A stretch of DNA of 64,000 nt from Pedobacter heparinus DSM 2366 (GCF_000023825.1 NC_013061.1:1984001-2048000); one strand, 5' to 3'. Positions 9,123 through 18,365 are shown, numbered from the stretch's first letter. Numbers and translations are program-made. The notes: generated by a model from the sequence alone, not told the origin.

Positions 9123-10058
9123 TTAACTGAGTTGAGGTAAAATGCCTTCTATTTCTGTTCTGATGCTTTCATATTGTGCAGGTAACTTTAAATTGCTGCC
9201 CAATTCTGCCAGTGGCTCATCAATGGTAAAACCCGGATTATCGGTAGCGATTTCAAAAAGTACGCCACCTGGTTCACGAAAATACAGGGAATAGAAATAA
9301 TTGCGGTCTATTTTTTCGGTAATGTTTAAACCCATTTCCACTATTTTATCCCTGAAATACATGAGGGTTGCTTCATCTTTTACCCTGAAGGCTACATGGT
9401 GGACAGAGCCACCTGCTACATGGCCTATGGCTTCTCCAGGGGCCTCTACCAGGTCTACAATTGCAGCCTGCTCCACTGTATCTGTGATAAACCTATGGCG
9501 GTTCACTTCTGATTCTGCTAATCTGTATCCGAAAATAGTAGTTAAAACGGCAGCAGTACCTTCCATTTTATTGGTGGTACTGGTGATGTGGTGAAAGCCA
9601 TGCACTGCATTGGTCTTGTCCACTCCGGCCGTTTCCCATTGTGGCCTGTTGTCTTTTACTTTAGCTTCGGTAAGTTCAAATTTCAAACCATCAGGATCCA
9701 GAAAAGTGAGGTAACGCTCGCCAAATTTTACTGCGGGTTTGTTATATATGATGTTGTGCTGTTCAAAACGGTTTTGCCAGAACTCCAGGCTGCCGGCCGG
9801 AACACTATATCCAATTTCGGTTACCTGTTTGGTACCCCGTCGGCCAGCCTGTATGCCTTCCCATGGGAAGAAAGTTAAAATGCTTCCTGGTGTGCCTTTT
9901 TCATCACCGTAATAAAAATGGTAGGTATGCGGATCGTCAAAGTTTACTGTTTTTTTGATCAGCCTTAAACCCAGTATACCGGTATAAAAATCATAATTCC
10001 TTTTTGCATTTCCTGCTATGGCAGTAATGTGATGTATACCTAAAATTTCATTGTTCAT
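9123..10058 (-). CDS. Ring-cleaving dioxygenase of the glyoxalase/VOC fold (MhqO-like)
   Basis: This 311-residue protein has two vicinal-oxygen-chelate modules. The first begins at GIHHITAIAG (residues 7-16) and the second at GFHHITSTTN (about residue 155). The presumed metal ligands are His in HHIT, His in VHHVAFRV and Glu in VLFEIATDNPG. The layout matches the MhqO/LinE-like putative ring-cleaving dioxygenases involved in resistance to methyl-hydroquinone and catechols in Firmicutes. It is cotranscribed with the downstream hydrolase and possibly the AraC regulator, and diverges from the barrel-protein gene across about 100 bp. Confidence 0.85.
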   Translation of the reverse strand: MNNEILGIHHITAIAGNAKRNYDFYTGILGLRLIKKTVNFDDPHTYHFYYGDEKGTPGSILTFFPWEGIQAGRRGTKQVTEIGYSVPAGSLEFWQNRFEQHNIIYNKPAVKFGERYLTFLDPDGLKFELTEAKVKDNRPQWETAGVDKTNAVHGFHHITSTTNKMEGTAAVLTTIFGYRLAESEVNRHRFITDTVEQAAIVDLVEAPGEAIGHVAGGSVHHVAFRVKDEATLMYFRDKIVEMGLNITEKIDRNYFYSLYFREPGGVLFEIATDNPGFTIDEPLAELGSNLKLPAQYESIRTEIEGILPQLS

Positions 10059-10160
10059 AACGTTTCCTTTTTAATGACCACACAAAATTACAGCTTGTTG
10101 ATGCCAAAAATCTTACCATAGATTAAGAAATGTGTAGCTTTATATGCAGATATTTAAATC

Positions 10161-12695
10161 ATGACCAGATTTGTGCTCTTCTCCGTTTTATTGATGGTAA
10201 ACTGGCTTGCAAAAGCCCAGGATTCTGTTGAAGTGAAGATTTATCCCAGGTACGATAGTGTGGGGAAGTTTCACCGGTTTTTATTTGGCGAAAACTATCG
10301 TAAAGAATATGCATTGCCCGTAAAAGTTCCGGTGATCAGGATTTCAGTGATCAAAGGAGGGCTGAGCCCGACACAAAGGGGCGGCGGCAACCAGTCGCAT
10401 TCTCTCAGACTGGTTGACCGGCAGGGAAAAGAGTGGGTACTGAGAAGTGTAGAAAAATTCCCGGAGATCCTTTTGCCTGCCATATTCAGGAAAACATTTG
10501 CAGGTGAGGTGGTGAAAGATAATATGTCGGCCCAAAACCCTTTCTCGGCTTTGGTAGTGCCGGCCATTGCTGATGCGGTGAATGTGCCACACAGTGACCC
10601 GATGATAGGCTGGGTACTGCCGGATGAAAAACTGGGGGAATTTGCCGGCGTGTTTGCCAATACGCTTTGCCTGCTGGAGGAAAGGGAGCCTGCCGGGGAT
10701 ACCGATAATTCGGGAAAGATGATGCGCAAACTGGACGATAACAATGATTATACGTATGACGGCCCTTTATTGCTAAGAGCAAAGGCATTGGATGCGTTGC
10801 TGGGCGACTGGGACAGGCATGAAGACCAATGGCGCTGGAAGCCGGTAAAAAATGGGGAAGGGACGACAAGGTATATGGCGATTCCGCGCGACAGGGACCA
10901 GGTATTTTATTTGTCTGAAGGTATCGTTCCACGTTACGCTCAGGCCTCCTGGCTTTTGCCCATGATACAGGGTTATGAAAGGAATATTCGGGATATCAAC
11001 TGGTTTTTTTGGGAAGGCAGGGCCATATATGGCCGGTGGTTTGCCCAGCTGGATGAACAGCAGTGGAACCAGATCGTTAAAGATTTTTGTACGGCTTTAA
11101 CGGATGAGATTTTTGAAAAAGCATTGAAGAAATTACCAGAACCAGGCTATAGTTTGAGGCATGAAAGGCTGTTGGCCCAATTGAAAGAAAGAAGGGGGAA
11201 ATTGCCTTCCATGATGAGCAGATATTATCATTTCATTAACAGGATTGTAGACGTACAGGCCAGTAATAAAAATGAGTTTGTACAGCTTACTGATGCAGCA
11301 GGAGGGGGGCTGACCGTTACCATGCATAAGCTGGGTAAAGATGGACTTGTTAAGGATGTTGTTTTTGACCGGACTTTTGATCCGGCCGTAACCAGGGAAA
11401 TAAGGCTGTATATGAAAAACGGAAATGATAGCCTGATTTTAAACAACCTTAATTCAGCCATTAAGCTCAGGATTATTGGCGTAGAAGGGAAAAAAAGCTA
11501 CCATATAGAAAATGTAAACCGCCGGGTGCCGGTTTATGGTATGGACAACAATGTTGCTTTAAGCGGTAATACCGGTAAAATTACAAAGCATTTTGACAGC
11601 GATACTTCAAATACCCACTTTGTACCCACAGATCTGTATACCCGGCGAATGTTACTTTTAAATGCCGGTTACAATATAGACGATAGGGTTTTACTGGGTT
11701 TTTCTTACAAATTAATACAACCGGGTTTTCGGAAATGGCCTTACGGCAGTACGCATTCTTTTTCTTTTTTGCATTCTTTTGCTACGGAAGGGTTCAGGTT
11801 CAATTACAGGGCAGAACTTTTTAAAGTTATAGGAAAAGCTGATATTGTATTGCAGGCAGATGCGTATGCGCCGGAAAATTCTCAGAATTTTTATGGCCTG
11901 GGGAATGAAACAACTTTTAATAAAACAGGCGATTTTGTACGGTATTACAGGGCAAGGTTTAGTCTTTACCAGTTTGATCCGGCAATAAGGTGGCAACTGG
12001 CGAAATGGACTTTTAGTTTTGGTCCCTCCTTTCAATACTACAGGTATAGCAGGGACGATAATGAAGGGAGGTTTATCAATAACCCTTTATTGCTGCATTC
12101 GTCTGATAGCCTTACGATTACAAAAGATAAAGGTTATGCGGGCCTTTCTGCTAATTTTATCCATAACAACCGCAACAGTGATATTTTGCCTGCTTCGGGT
12201 ACTTATTTTGATGCCAGACTATTGGCTTATAAAGGATTAAATTCTTTTTCCAATTCTATTGCACAGCTGAATGCCAGTTTTGTTTTTTATCAAAGTCTGG
12301 ATAAGAAAAAGAAAATAATCATTAGCGATCGTGTGGGTGGGGGACTTACCATTGGTAAGCAGGCCTTTTATCAATCTCAGTTTTTGGGCGGACAAGGTAA
12401 TTTACTGGGATACAGGGAGTTTAGGTTTGGTGGTCAGCATAGTGTGTACAATAACCTGGAACTGAGGGTCAAAGTTGCCGATTTTATCAATTATATCCTT
12501 CCAGGGCAGTTTGGGCTGCTTGGTTTTCAGGATGTGGGCAGGGTATGGCAAAAGACTGAAAAATCTGCTGTCTGGCATCTGGGTTATGGCGGTGGAGTCT
12601 ATTTTGCACCAGCGGCGTTGACCGTATTCCGTTTTGTAATGGGTCATTCCAATGAAGGATGGTATCCTTATGTGGCCATGAAATTCAGGTATTAA
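10161..12695 (+). CDS. Outer-membrane BamA/TamA-type barrel protein with an N-terminal kinase-like domain
   Basis: This 844-residue protein has a signal peptide (cleavage near AKAQ/DSV). Residues about 55-330 resemble the HipA/Fam20/CotH-type kinase fold: a Gly-rich loop (RGGGNQSHSLRL), a strand with a candidate nucleotide-contacting Lys (VLRSVEK), a DWDRH motif at 216-220 in the position of the usual DRH catalytic loop, and IPRDRDQ (241-247) in the position of the metal-binding Asp. The C-terminal half (about 490-844) is a 16-strand-like barrel ending in MKFRY, with motifs of the surface-antigen D15 family (GGQGNLLGYREFRFGG). It is probably embedded in the outer membrane with the kinase-like part in the periplasm. 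Activity is not shown; annotation as a plain BamA-family protein would miss the N-terminal part. Confidence 0.75.
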   Translation: MTRFVLFSVLLMVNWLAKAQDSVEVKIYPRYDSVGKFHRFLFGENYRKEYALPVKVPVIRISVIKGGLSPTQRGGGNQSHSLRLVDRQGKEWVLRSVEKFPEILLPAIFRKTFAGEVVKDNMSAQNPFSALVVPAIADAVNVPHSDPMIGWVLPDEKLGEFAGVFANTLCLLEEREPAGDTDNSGKMMRKLDDNNDYTYDGPLLLRAKALDALLGDWDRHEDQWRWKPVKNGEGTTRYMAIPRDRDQVFYLSEGIVPRYAQASWLLPMIQGYERNIRDINWFFWEGRAIYGRWFAQLDEQQWNQIVKDFCTALTDEIFEKALKKLPEPGYSLRHERLLAQLKERRGKLPSMMSRYYHFINRIVDVQASNKNEFVQLTDAAGGGLTVTMHKLGKDGLVKDVVFDRTFDPAVTREIRLYMKNGNDSLILNNLNSAIKLRIIGVEGKKSYHIENVNRRVPVYGMDNNVALSGNTGKITKHFDSDTSNTHFVPTDLYTRRMLLLNAGYNIDDRVLLGFSYKLIQPGFRKWPYGSTHSFSFLHSFATEGFRFNYRAELFKVIGKADIVLQADAYAPENSQNFYGLGNETTFNKTGDFVRYYRARFSLYQFDPAIRWQLAKWTFSFGPSFQYYRYSRDDNEGRFINNPLLLHSSDSLTITKDKGYAGLSANFIHNNRNSDILPASGTYFDARLLAYKGLNSFSNSIAQLNASFVFYQSLDKKKKIIISDRVGGGLTIGKQAFYQSQFLGGQGNLLGYREFRFGGQHSVYNNLELRVKVADFINYILPGQFGLLGFQDVGRVWQKTEKSAVWHLGYGGGVYFAPAALTVFRFVMGHSNEGWYPYVAMKFRY

Positions 12696-12788
12696 AAATG
12701 ACTAAATTTCAATAATTGCTACTTTAAGAAAAACAAGAAAAGCCGTAATTTAGCGTTTCCTTTTATCAGGTAGCAGAATTAGTTAAAG

Positions 12789-13403
12789 ATGAAAAAGAAT
12801 TTTGTATCCAATTCCCGGGAGTCGATCAGGATGTTTAAAAATCCTTTGTTCGAAGCATTGTCCAAAGTGCCTTATTATGTGCCACTTATCGTTTATGTGC
12901 CTGTTATAGGCTATTTTTTCTGGACCTCTGTGAGTGCAAATGGTTTGCTGATGTTCTTACTGCACCTGGTGATGGGCCTGTTCGTTTGGACATTGACAGA
13001 ATATGTACTGCACCGCTTTGTTTTTCATTTTTATCCTTCATCGAACTGGGGTAAGCGTATCCACTTTATATTTCATGGAGTACATCATGATTACCCGAAT
13101 GATGCACAGCGACTGGTGATGCCGCCTTCGGCAAGTATTCCCCTGGCTACTGCTTTTTATTTTCTTTTCAGGTGGTTGCTGCCTTTACATATGCTGGATG
13201 GTTTTTTTGCCGGTTTTATTTTAGGTTATCTTTTTTATGACATTACCCACTATATGTTACATCATGCCCAGTTCAAAAATGGGGTATGGAAGAAAATCAA
13301 GCATCACCATATGCTGCACCATTATGACGATTCCACCAGGGGATATGGAGTAACATCTGCTTTGTGGGACAGGATTTTTGGCTCCGATTTTTTAAAGAAA
13401 TAG
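12789..13403 (+). CDS. Sterol desaturase/fatty-acid 2-hydroxylase family membrane enzyme
   Basis: This 204-residue integral membrane protein has about four transmembrane segments and the full set of di-iron histidine motifs of the fatty acid hydroxylase superfamily: HRFVFHF, HGVHHDYP, HYMLHH and HHMLHHY. The spacing is that of fatty-acid 2-hydroxylases acting on ceramide-type lipids. Sphingolipids are common in Sphingobacteriaceae, so 2-hydroxylation of sphingolipid acyl chains is a reasonable inference. It is a single gene, about 95 bp downstream of the barrel protein on the same strand. Confidence 0.88.
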   Translation: MKKNFVSNSRESIRMFKNPLFEALSKVPYYVPLIVYVPVIGYFFWTSVSANGLLMFLLHLVMGLFVWTLTEYVLHRFVFHFYPSSNWGKRIHFIFHGVHHDYPNDAQRLVMPPSASIPLATAFYFLFRWLLPLHMLDGFFAGFILGYLFYDITHYMLHHAQFKNGVWKKIKHHHMLHHYDDSTRGYGVTSALWDRIFGSDFLKK

Positions 13404-13470
13404 TTTGCATTATGCATGGCTCTTCTTTCTCCTGTCTTTAAATAAAAATGATGTCTTTTTTTAATATAAG

Positions 13471-13514
13471 TTGTATTTAGATTTTTTATTTAATAATTTC
13501 GGGTACGTTAACGA
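13471..13514 (+). promoter_or_regulatory. Promoter and LacI-type operator O1 in front of the NRAMP-like operon
   Basis: TTG (13471-13473), a 20-nt spacer and TAATTTCG (13494-13501) form a Bacteroidota-type promoter with one mismatch in the -7 element. The last TCG of that element starts the near-palindrome TCGGGTACGTTAACGA (13499-13514), which recurs at 18833 and 24246. A repressor bound here would cover the -7 element and start site. The LacI-family gene at 26435 is the obvious candidate regulator. Confidence 0.7.
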
Positions 13515-13572
13515 ATAACTGTCATTAAAGCTTAACAGGTAGTTGTTAGCATGATCAAACTAACCCTGAAAT

Positions 13573-14778
13573 ATGATATCAAATATGAAAAAGTGGCTTT
13601 TGTCACTAGGTCCTGGAATTATTACCGCGGCGCTGGTTTTTGGGCCAAGTAAAATGACCATTACTTCCAAACTGGGTGCAGATTATGGCTACAGTTTGTT
13701 ATGGATCGTTGTTGTGGCCATCTTCTTTATGACGATTTTTACGATTATGGGTGCCAGAATAGGTGTAGCTGCAGACCAGTCGCTGCTTAGCGTTATCCGC
13801 AACAAATGGGGTAATGCTGCTGCCATAGCGATAGGGCTTGGTATTTTCTTTGTCACCACCTCATTTCAGGCCGGCAATTCTATTGGTGTGGGCATTGCGG
13901 TTGGCGAGGCCACCGGAACTTCACATGTTTTGTGGGTTGTAGTATTCAATTTGGTTGGGATTTGCCTGCTTTTCTTTCGGGCTTTTTATAAAGTGCTGGA
14001 AAAACTGATGATCTTTTTAGTTGCCCTGATGCTTTTTGCATTTGTTACTACATTGTTTTTTGCCAAACCAAGTATTGCTGGAATGGCAGGTGGTCTGGTG
14101 CCAAAATTACCGGATGGTTCAATCGGACTTGTGATTGCTTTTTTTGCTTCCTGTTTTTCGATTGTTGGTGCTTTTTACCAGAGTTATCTGGTACAGGAGA
14201 GAATAAAGATAAACCCTGAGATTAAGGAGAAGAAGAGCCATAGCATTACAGGAATTGTCATATTGGGATTAATGAGTGCGATAGTCATGATCTGTGCGGC
14301 AGCAGTATTGAATACCAAAGGTATCAAAGTAAATAATGCATCGGACATGGCCAGGGCATTGGAACCCTTATTTGGAAGTGCAGCTTCTACATTTTTTCTT
14401 GTTGGGCTTTTCGGGGCTTCTTTTTCTTCTTTGGTGGGAAATGCTACTGTTGGGGGTGCCTTGCTTGGCGATGCTTTTGGTAAAGGCAGTCAGCTCAATT
14501 CAAAAGCTGTAAAAATATTTATTGCGATGGTGATGGTATTCGGAGCCATCATTGCCATAAAATTCGGTAAACTTCCCCTGGAACTGATCGTTTTTGCGCA
14601 AAGTGTAACTATATTTCTGGTTCCTTTTATAGGCATTGCCATGTATGCCATTTCTAATGATCCAAAAATTATGGGCAAACATGTGAATACGTTATCTACT
14701 AAAATTTTCGGAGCTCTAGGTTTGTTGATATTGATATTTCTGGCGCTGAGCAATGTAAAAGAACTGTTTTTTAAATAA
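13573..14778 (+). CDS. NRAMP-fold transporter lacking the metal-binding motifs
   Basis: This 401-residue, 11-12-helix membrane protein aligns with NRAMP transporters over helix 1 (GPGIITAAL, then YGYSLLW) and helix 6 (SYLVQER). However, the metal-coordinating DPGN of helix 1 is GPSK (about residues 24-27), and the MPH region of helix 6 is replaced by an FSIVGAFYQ stretch. Classical Mn/Fe transport is therefore unlikely. It heads an operon with an epimerase-like protein, a DHDPS-family protein and an enolase-superfamily enzyme, all behind a LacI-type operator, so uptake of an organic substrate (a sugar, sugar acid or its amine) is the better guess. An alternative start is ATG 13585. Confidence 0.8.
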   Translation: MISNMKKWLLSLGPGIITAALVFGPSKMTITSKLGADYGYSLLWIVVVAIFFMTIFTIMGARIGVAADQSLLSVIRNKWGNAAAIAIGLGIFFVTTSFQAGNSIGVGIAVGEATGTSHVLWVVVFNLVGICLLFFRAFYKVLEKLMIFLVALMLFAFVTTLFFAKPSIAGMAGGLVPKLPDGSIGLVIAFFASCFSIVGAFYQSYLVQERIKINPEIKEKKSHSITGIVILGLMSAIVMICAAAVLNTKGIKVNNASDMARALEPLFGSAASTFFLVGLFGASFSSLVGNATVGGALLGDAFGKGSQLNSKAVKIFIAMVMVFGAIIAIKFGKLPLELIVFAQSVTIFLVPFIGIAMYAISNDPKIMGKHVNTLSTKIFGALGLLILIFLALSNVKELFFK

Positions 14779-14794
14779 ACATTAACACATTAAA

Positions 14795-15811
14795 ATGACT
14801 GAATTACAACAACTGGAACAAGAATTGTTAAAACCATCAGACAGGCTGATCGCAGATCTTCGTAAGATTGAAGGAGATATCATGCTGCTGGGGGTGGGTG
14901 GAAAGATGGGGCCAAGTATGGCTAAGCTAGCTAAACTGGCTATTGATGAATCGGGGCTTAAGAAACGCATCATCGGTGTTTCCCGTTTTTCGGATACTGC
15001 TGCACGTGAAGATCTTGAAGCTGCAGGTATAGAAACCATTTCTGCCGATCTGCTGAATGAAGATGACCTGGCCGCTTTACCTGATGCAGCGAATATCATT
15101 TATCTTGCGGGCACAAAATTTGGAACTACCGGTAAAGAGGCCTTTACCTGGGCCATGAATGCTTATCTTCCAGGCAGGGTAGCCGAACGGTTTAAAGGAT
15201 CGAATATCGTAGTCTTTTCAACAGGAAATGTTTATCCTTTTACACCTGTAACCTCGGGTGGTTTATCAGAAGATCATCCGGTAGCCCCGGTTGGGGAATA
15301 TGGGCAGTCTTGTTTAGGCAGGGAGCGCATTTTTCAGCATTTTTCGGAAAAAAACAATACGCCGGTATTGATTTATCGTTTAAACTATGCCATTGACCTT
15401 CGTTATGGAGTACTGCTGGAAATTGCTAAAGCAGTAAACGAAGGCAGAGCGATTGACCTGACGACTGGAAATGTAAATGTAATATGGCAGGGCGATGCCA
15501 ACGAAATTGCGATCCGTTCTTTATTGCATTGCAGTACACCGGCAAAAGTATTGAATGTGACAGGTCCTGAGACCCTTTCTGTAAAATGGCTGGCCGAACA
15601 GTTTGGTCTGTTAATGAACAAACAAGCCCTGTTCGAAAATGAAGTGCAGCCGACCGCCTTGTTAAACAATGCTTCAGAGGCGCATAAACTGTTTGGATAT
15701 CCAAGGGTAACGATCAGGGAAATGCTGGAAATGACCGTGAGCTGGTTACAGGGCGGTGGCAAGATCTCCAATAAACCAACACACTTTCAGGAAAGGAAAG
15801 GACAATTCTAA
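14795..15811 (+). CDS. NAD-dependent epimerase/dehydratase family protein with altered catalytic motif
   Basis: This 338-residue protein has an N-terminal Rossmann loop (GVGGKMG, residues 33-39) and an extended-SDR layout including VVFSTGNVYPF and the catalytic Tyr169 in GEYGQS. The Lys normally found four residues after the Tyr is Cys (Y169-xxx-C173), so the classical YxxxK pair is broken. It might be a lactonising dehydrogenase or epimerase with an unusual mechanism, or a sugar-binding non-enzyme. It starts 17 bp after the NRAMP-like gene and its stop overlaps the start of the next gene (TAATG), so translation is probably coupled. Confidence 0.8.
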   Translation: MTELQQLEQELLKPSDRLIADLRKIEGDIMLLGVGGKMGPSMAKLAKLAIDESGLKKRIIGVSRFSDTAAREDLEAAGIETISADLLNEDDLAALPDAANIIYLAGTKFGTTGKEAFTWAMNAYLPGRVAERFKGSNIVVFSTGNVYPFTPVTSGGLSEDHPVAPVGEYGQSCLGRERIFQHFSEKNNTPVLIYRLNYAIDLRYGVLLEIAKAVNEGRAIDLTTGNVNVIWQGDANEIAIRSLLHCSTPAKVLNVTGPETLSVKWLAEQFGLLMNKQALFENEVQPTALLNNASEAHKLFGYPRVTIREMLEMTVSWLQGGGKISNKPTHFQERKGQF

Positions 15812-16872
15812 TGGCACAGCAATTGAAACCCGAATTGAAACAGTTTCTGGATAAAGGCACTGTAATTCCTGCCCACCCTTTGGCTTTAACGGAAGAAAGA
15901 AAGTTAGATGAACAGGGACAACGTTTGCTGAGCCGTTATTATATGGCTGCAGGAGCAGGGGGAATAGCCGTAGGGGTACACAGTACCCAGTTCGAGATTA
16001 GGGACCCAAAGATTAACTTGTATGAAACGGTACTTAAACTGGCTGCCGAAGAAATAGAAAAAGCGGCATTGAAGCGCCCTTTTATTAAGATAGCAGGAAT
16101 TTGCGGGCCAACTGCACAGGCGGTTGCTGAAGCAAAAGTTGCGGTTAAACATAGTTATGACATGGGGCTGTTAAGCATGGGAGGCCTGCAGGGCTGGACT
16201 GAAACTGAGATTCTTGCCCGCGTAGAGGCTGTGGCTGCGGTAATGCCTGTATTTGGTTTTTATCTGCAGCCTAGTGTAGGTGGACGTATTTTTAGTTACG
16301 ATTTCTGGCTTCGGTTTGCAGAAATTGAAAATGTGGAAGCCATAAAAGTTGCTTCTTTTAACCGCTATCAGACCCTTGATGTGGTACGGGCTGTATGTCA
16401 TTCTTCCCGAAGAGAAAAAATTGCGCTGTATACGGGTAATGATGACAACATTGTGGCCGATCTGCTGACCAGTTATAAATTTGAGGTAAATGGTGAAACC
16501 TTTGAAAAGGGATTTATTGGAGGGCTATTGGGACATTGGGCTGTGTGGACCAATGCAGCCGTGCAGCTGTTTGAAGAAATTAAGGCTTGTAAAGCTAATG
16601 GCAGTAAGGGGCTTGAGGCATTGCTGACCAAAGGTGTACAGGTTACGGATATGAATGCCGCCATATTTGATCCTTCACATGCTTTTCATGGTTGTATACC
16701 TGGTATTCACGAAGTACTAAGGCAGCAGGGACTGATGAAAGGCACCTGGTGTTTGAACCCGAAAGAGCAATTGTCGGACGGACAGGCAGAAGAAATCAGC
16801 AGGGTTTGTGCTGCTTATCCTAAGCTTACAGATGACGGTTTCGTGAAAAAGTTTCTAGGTAATGATCAATAG
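15811..16872 (+). CDS. Dihydrodipicolinate synthase (DapA/NanA superfamily) enzyme
   Basis: This 353-residue protein belongs to the Schiff-base aldolase/dehydratase superfamily. It has the substrate-side Tyr in FGFYLQPSVGG and the candidate Schiff-base Lys in EAIKVASFNRY, on successive barrel strands, plus a C-terminal extension longer than in DapA (about 290 residues). Members outside lysine synthesis act as 2-keto-3-deoxy-sugar-acid aldolases or dehydratases, which suits the neighbouring enolase-superfamily dehydratase/epimerase. It sits between the epimerase-like gene (1-bp overlap) and the enolase-superfamily gene (11-bp overlap), indicating tight cotranslation. The substrate is unknown. 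Confidence 0.85.
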   Translation: MAQQLKPELKQFLDKGTVIPAHPLALTEERKLDEQGQRLLSRYYMAAGAGGIAVGVHSTQFEIRDPKINLYETVLKLAAEEIEKAALKRPFIKIAGICGPTAQAVAEAKVAVKHSYDMGLLSMGGLQGWTETEILARVEAVAAVMPVFGFYLQPSVGGRIFSYDFWLRFAEIENVEAIKVASFNRYQTLDVVRAVCHSSRREKIALYTGNDDNIVADLLTSYKFEVNGETFEKGFIGGLLGHWAVWTNAAVQLFEEIKACKANGSKGLEALLTKGVQVTDMNAAIFDPSHAFHGCIPGIHEVLRQQGLMKGTWCLNPKEQLSDGQAEEISRVCAAYPKLTDDGFVKKFLGNDQ

Positions 16873-18247
16873 AAGGGCCTTCATTAAAAATACAAGTTTA
16901 ATAGCAGCATTTTCCGGGAACAGTTTTGATACATTAGCTCTCCCCGCTACAAAAACCATGAAAAATATTAAAATAATTGAAACTGATGCCGATTTTGAGA
17001 GGGAGAAACTGGTGAGACCATTTGGTTTTAAAGGTGGTTATCTGACTGAACTTTGGCAGGTGGCCTCACAACTTAAGTCAGACACTGGTATAAGCAGGAC
17101 AGGCCTGGCTACCCAGAGTGTGCTATATGGTGATGCGGATCTTTTTGCACAGCATACAGAGGCGGGAGGCAATGCGCTGATGTTTCTTGTAGTGAACAAG
17201 GCCCTTGAATTGATTAAACAAACACCCTTTTCCAATCCGATCACATTGTTGGACACCATATTTCCGGAACTTGTTGCTGAAGCAAAACAACTCACCGGAC
17301 GGTCGGACCTGAACATCAATTTTGTTTATAATGCATTGATCAGTACCGATAATGCGGCCTGGCTCATCTACGCTGCCGAGCATAATTGTAAAACATTTGA
17401 TGAAATGATCCCTGAATCTTATCAAAAAGGCTTGTCTTTTCGTAACGATAAAATTGCCATTATGTATCAGGTACCTTATGGCATGCCAGTCGAGGATTTG
17501 AAAGTTGCTGCATCAGAAGGGTATTTTGTATTTAAGATTAAGACGGGACATCCTGGTAGTCAGAGCGAAATGCTGCAAAAGGATATGGAAAAATTGAGCC
17601 AGGTACATGCGGTACTTAAAGATTTGAGAACCAGTTATACCCCAAATGGAAAGCTAATCTATACCATGGATGCCAATGGCAGGTATGAACGGAAAGATTT
17701 GTTGATGCGCTACCTTGACCACGCCAAAAAGATAGGTGCATTTGATCATATCCTTTTCTATGAAGAACCTTTAACTGAGCAAAATGAAGAAAACGTATCG
17801 GACTTAGGTATAAGGATAGGTGCAGACGAAAGTGTGCACAATGAAGCAGGTGCGATAAGAAGAATAGAACAGGGTTATGAGGCACTGGTGCTGAAGGGAA
17901 TTGCCAAAACATTGAGTATGTCGGTAAAAATTGCAAAACTGGCTGCCGAAAGGGAAATTCCATGTTTATGCGCAGACCTTACAGTAAATCCGATTTTAAT
18001 AGATTGGAATAAGAACCTGGCTGCACGTCTGGCGCCATTTCCAGGCTTAGGGATGGGTTTAATGGAAACCAATGGGGATATGAATTATAGGAACTGGAAA
18101 AATATGCTTAGTTATCACCCCGCAGCAAGCGCATCCTGGACGAAACCTAAAAATGGGATATTTGAATTAGATGAGGCATATTATGCACAAAGCGGTGGTA
18201 TCTTTGAGCCTTCAGTACATTATAATGCATTGTTTAACAAAGGATAA
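16862..18247 (+). CDS. Enolase-superfamily (mandelate racemase/muconate lactonising type) enzyme with Tat-like signal
   Basis: This 461-residue protein starts with NRRAFIK, which matches the twin-arginine motif and resembles the signals of the two Gfo/Idh genes downstream. A Met at residue 33 could be a cytosolic start instead. The barrel carries the superfamily residues: KIKTGHP (KxK base), Asp in MDANGRY, Glu in YEEPL, Asp/Glu in GADESVH, and a second-side Lys in VLKGIAK. This set points to the muconate-lactonising/dipeptide-epimerase subgroup or to sugar-acid dehydratases. The start overlaps the DHDPS-family gene by 11 bp. Dehydration or epimerisation of an acid that the DHDPS-like enzyme then handles is inferred; if exported, the steps would be in different compartments. 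Confidence 0.82.
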   Translation: MINRRAFIKNTSLIAAFSGNSFDTLALPATKTMKNIKIIETDADFEREKLVRPFGFKGGYLTELWQVASQLKSDTGISRTGLATQSVLYGDADLFAQHTEAGGNALMFLVVNKALELIKQTPFSNPITLLDTIFPELVAEAKQLTGRSDLNINFVYNALISTDNAAWLIYAAEHNCKTFDEMIPESYQKGLSFRNDKIAIMYQVPYGMPVEDLKVAASEGYFVFKIKTGHPGSQSEMLQKDMEKLSQVHAVLKDLRTSYTPNGKLIYTMDANGRYERKDLLMRYLDHAKKIGAFDHILFYEEPLTEQNEENVSDLGIRIGADESVHNEAGAIRRIEQGYEALVLKGIAKTLSMSVKIAKLAAEREIPCLCADLTVNPILIDWNKNLAARLAPFPGLGMGLMETNGDMNYRNWKNMLSYHPAASASWTKPKNGIFELDEAYYAQSGGIFEPSVHYNALFNKG

Positions 18248-18365
18248 GCGGAAAATAATCTTTCTACATAAATGGAAATAAAAATATTTAGATATTTACT
18301 ACCCAATTCATAGCAACATTTAATTTTAACCAGAACACATAACCTAATTATAACACACATATACA

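Noticed and set aside
13573..14778. Annotation as manganese transporter MntH
   Set aside because: Both metal-binding motifs (DPGN and MPH) are missing.
16958..18247. Cytosolic start (ATG 16958) for the enolase-superfamily gene
   Set aside because: Not excluded, but the NRRAFIK motif and the 11-bp overlap with the upstream gene favour the longer form.
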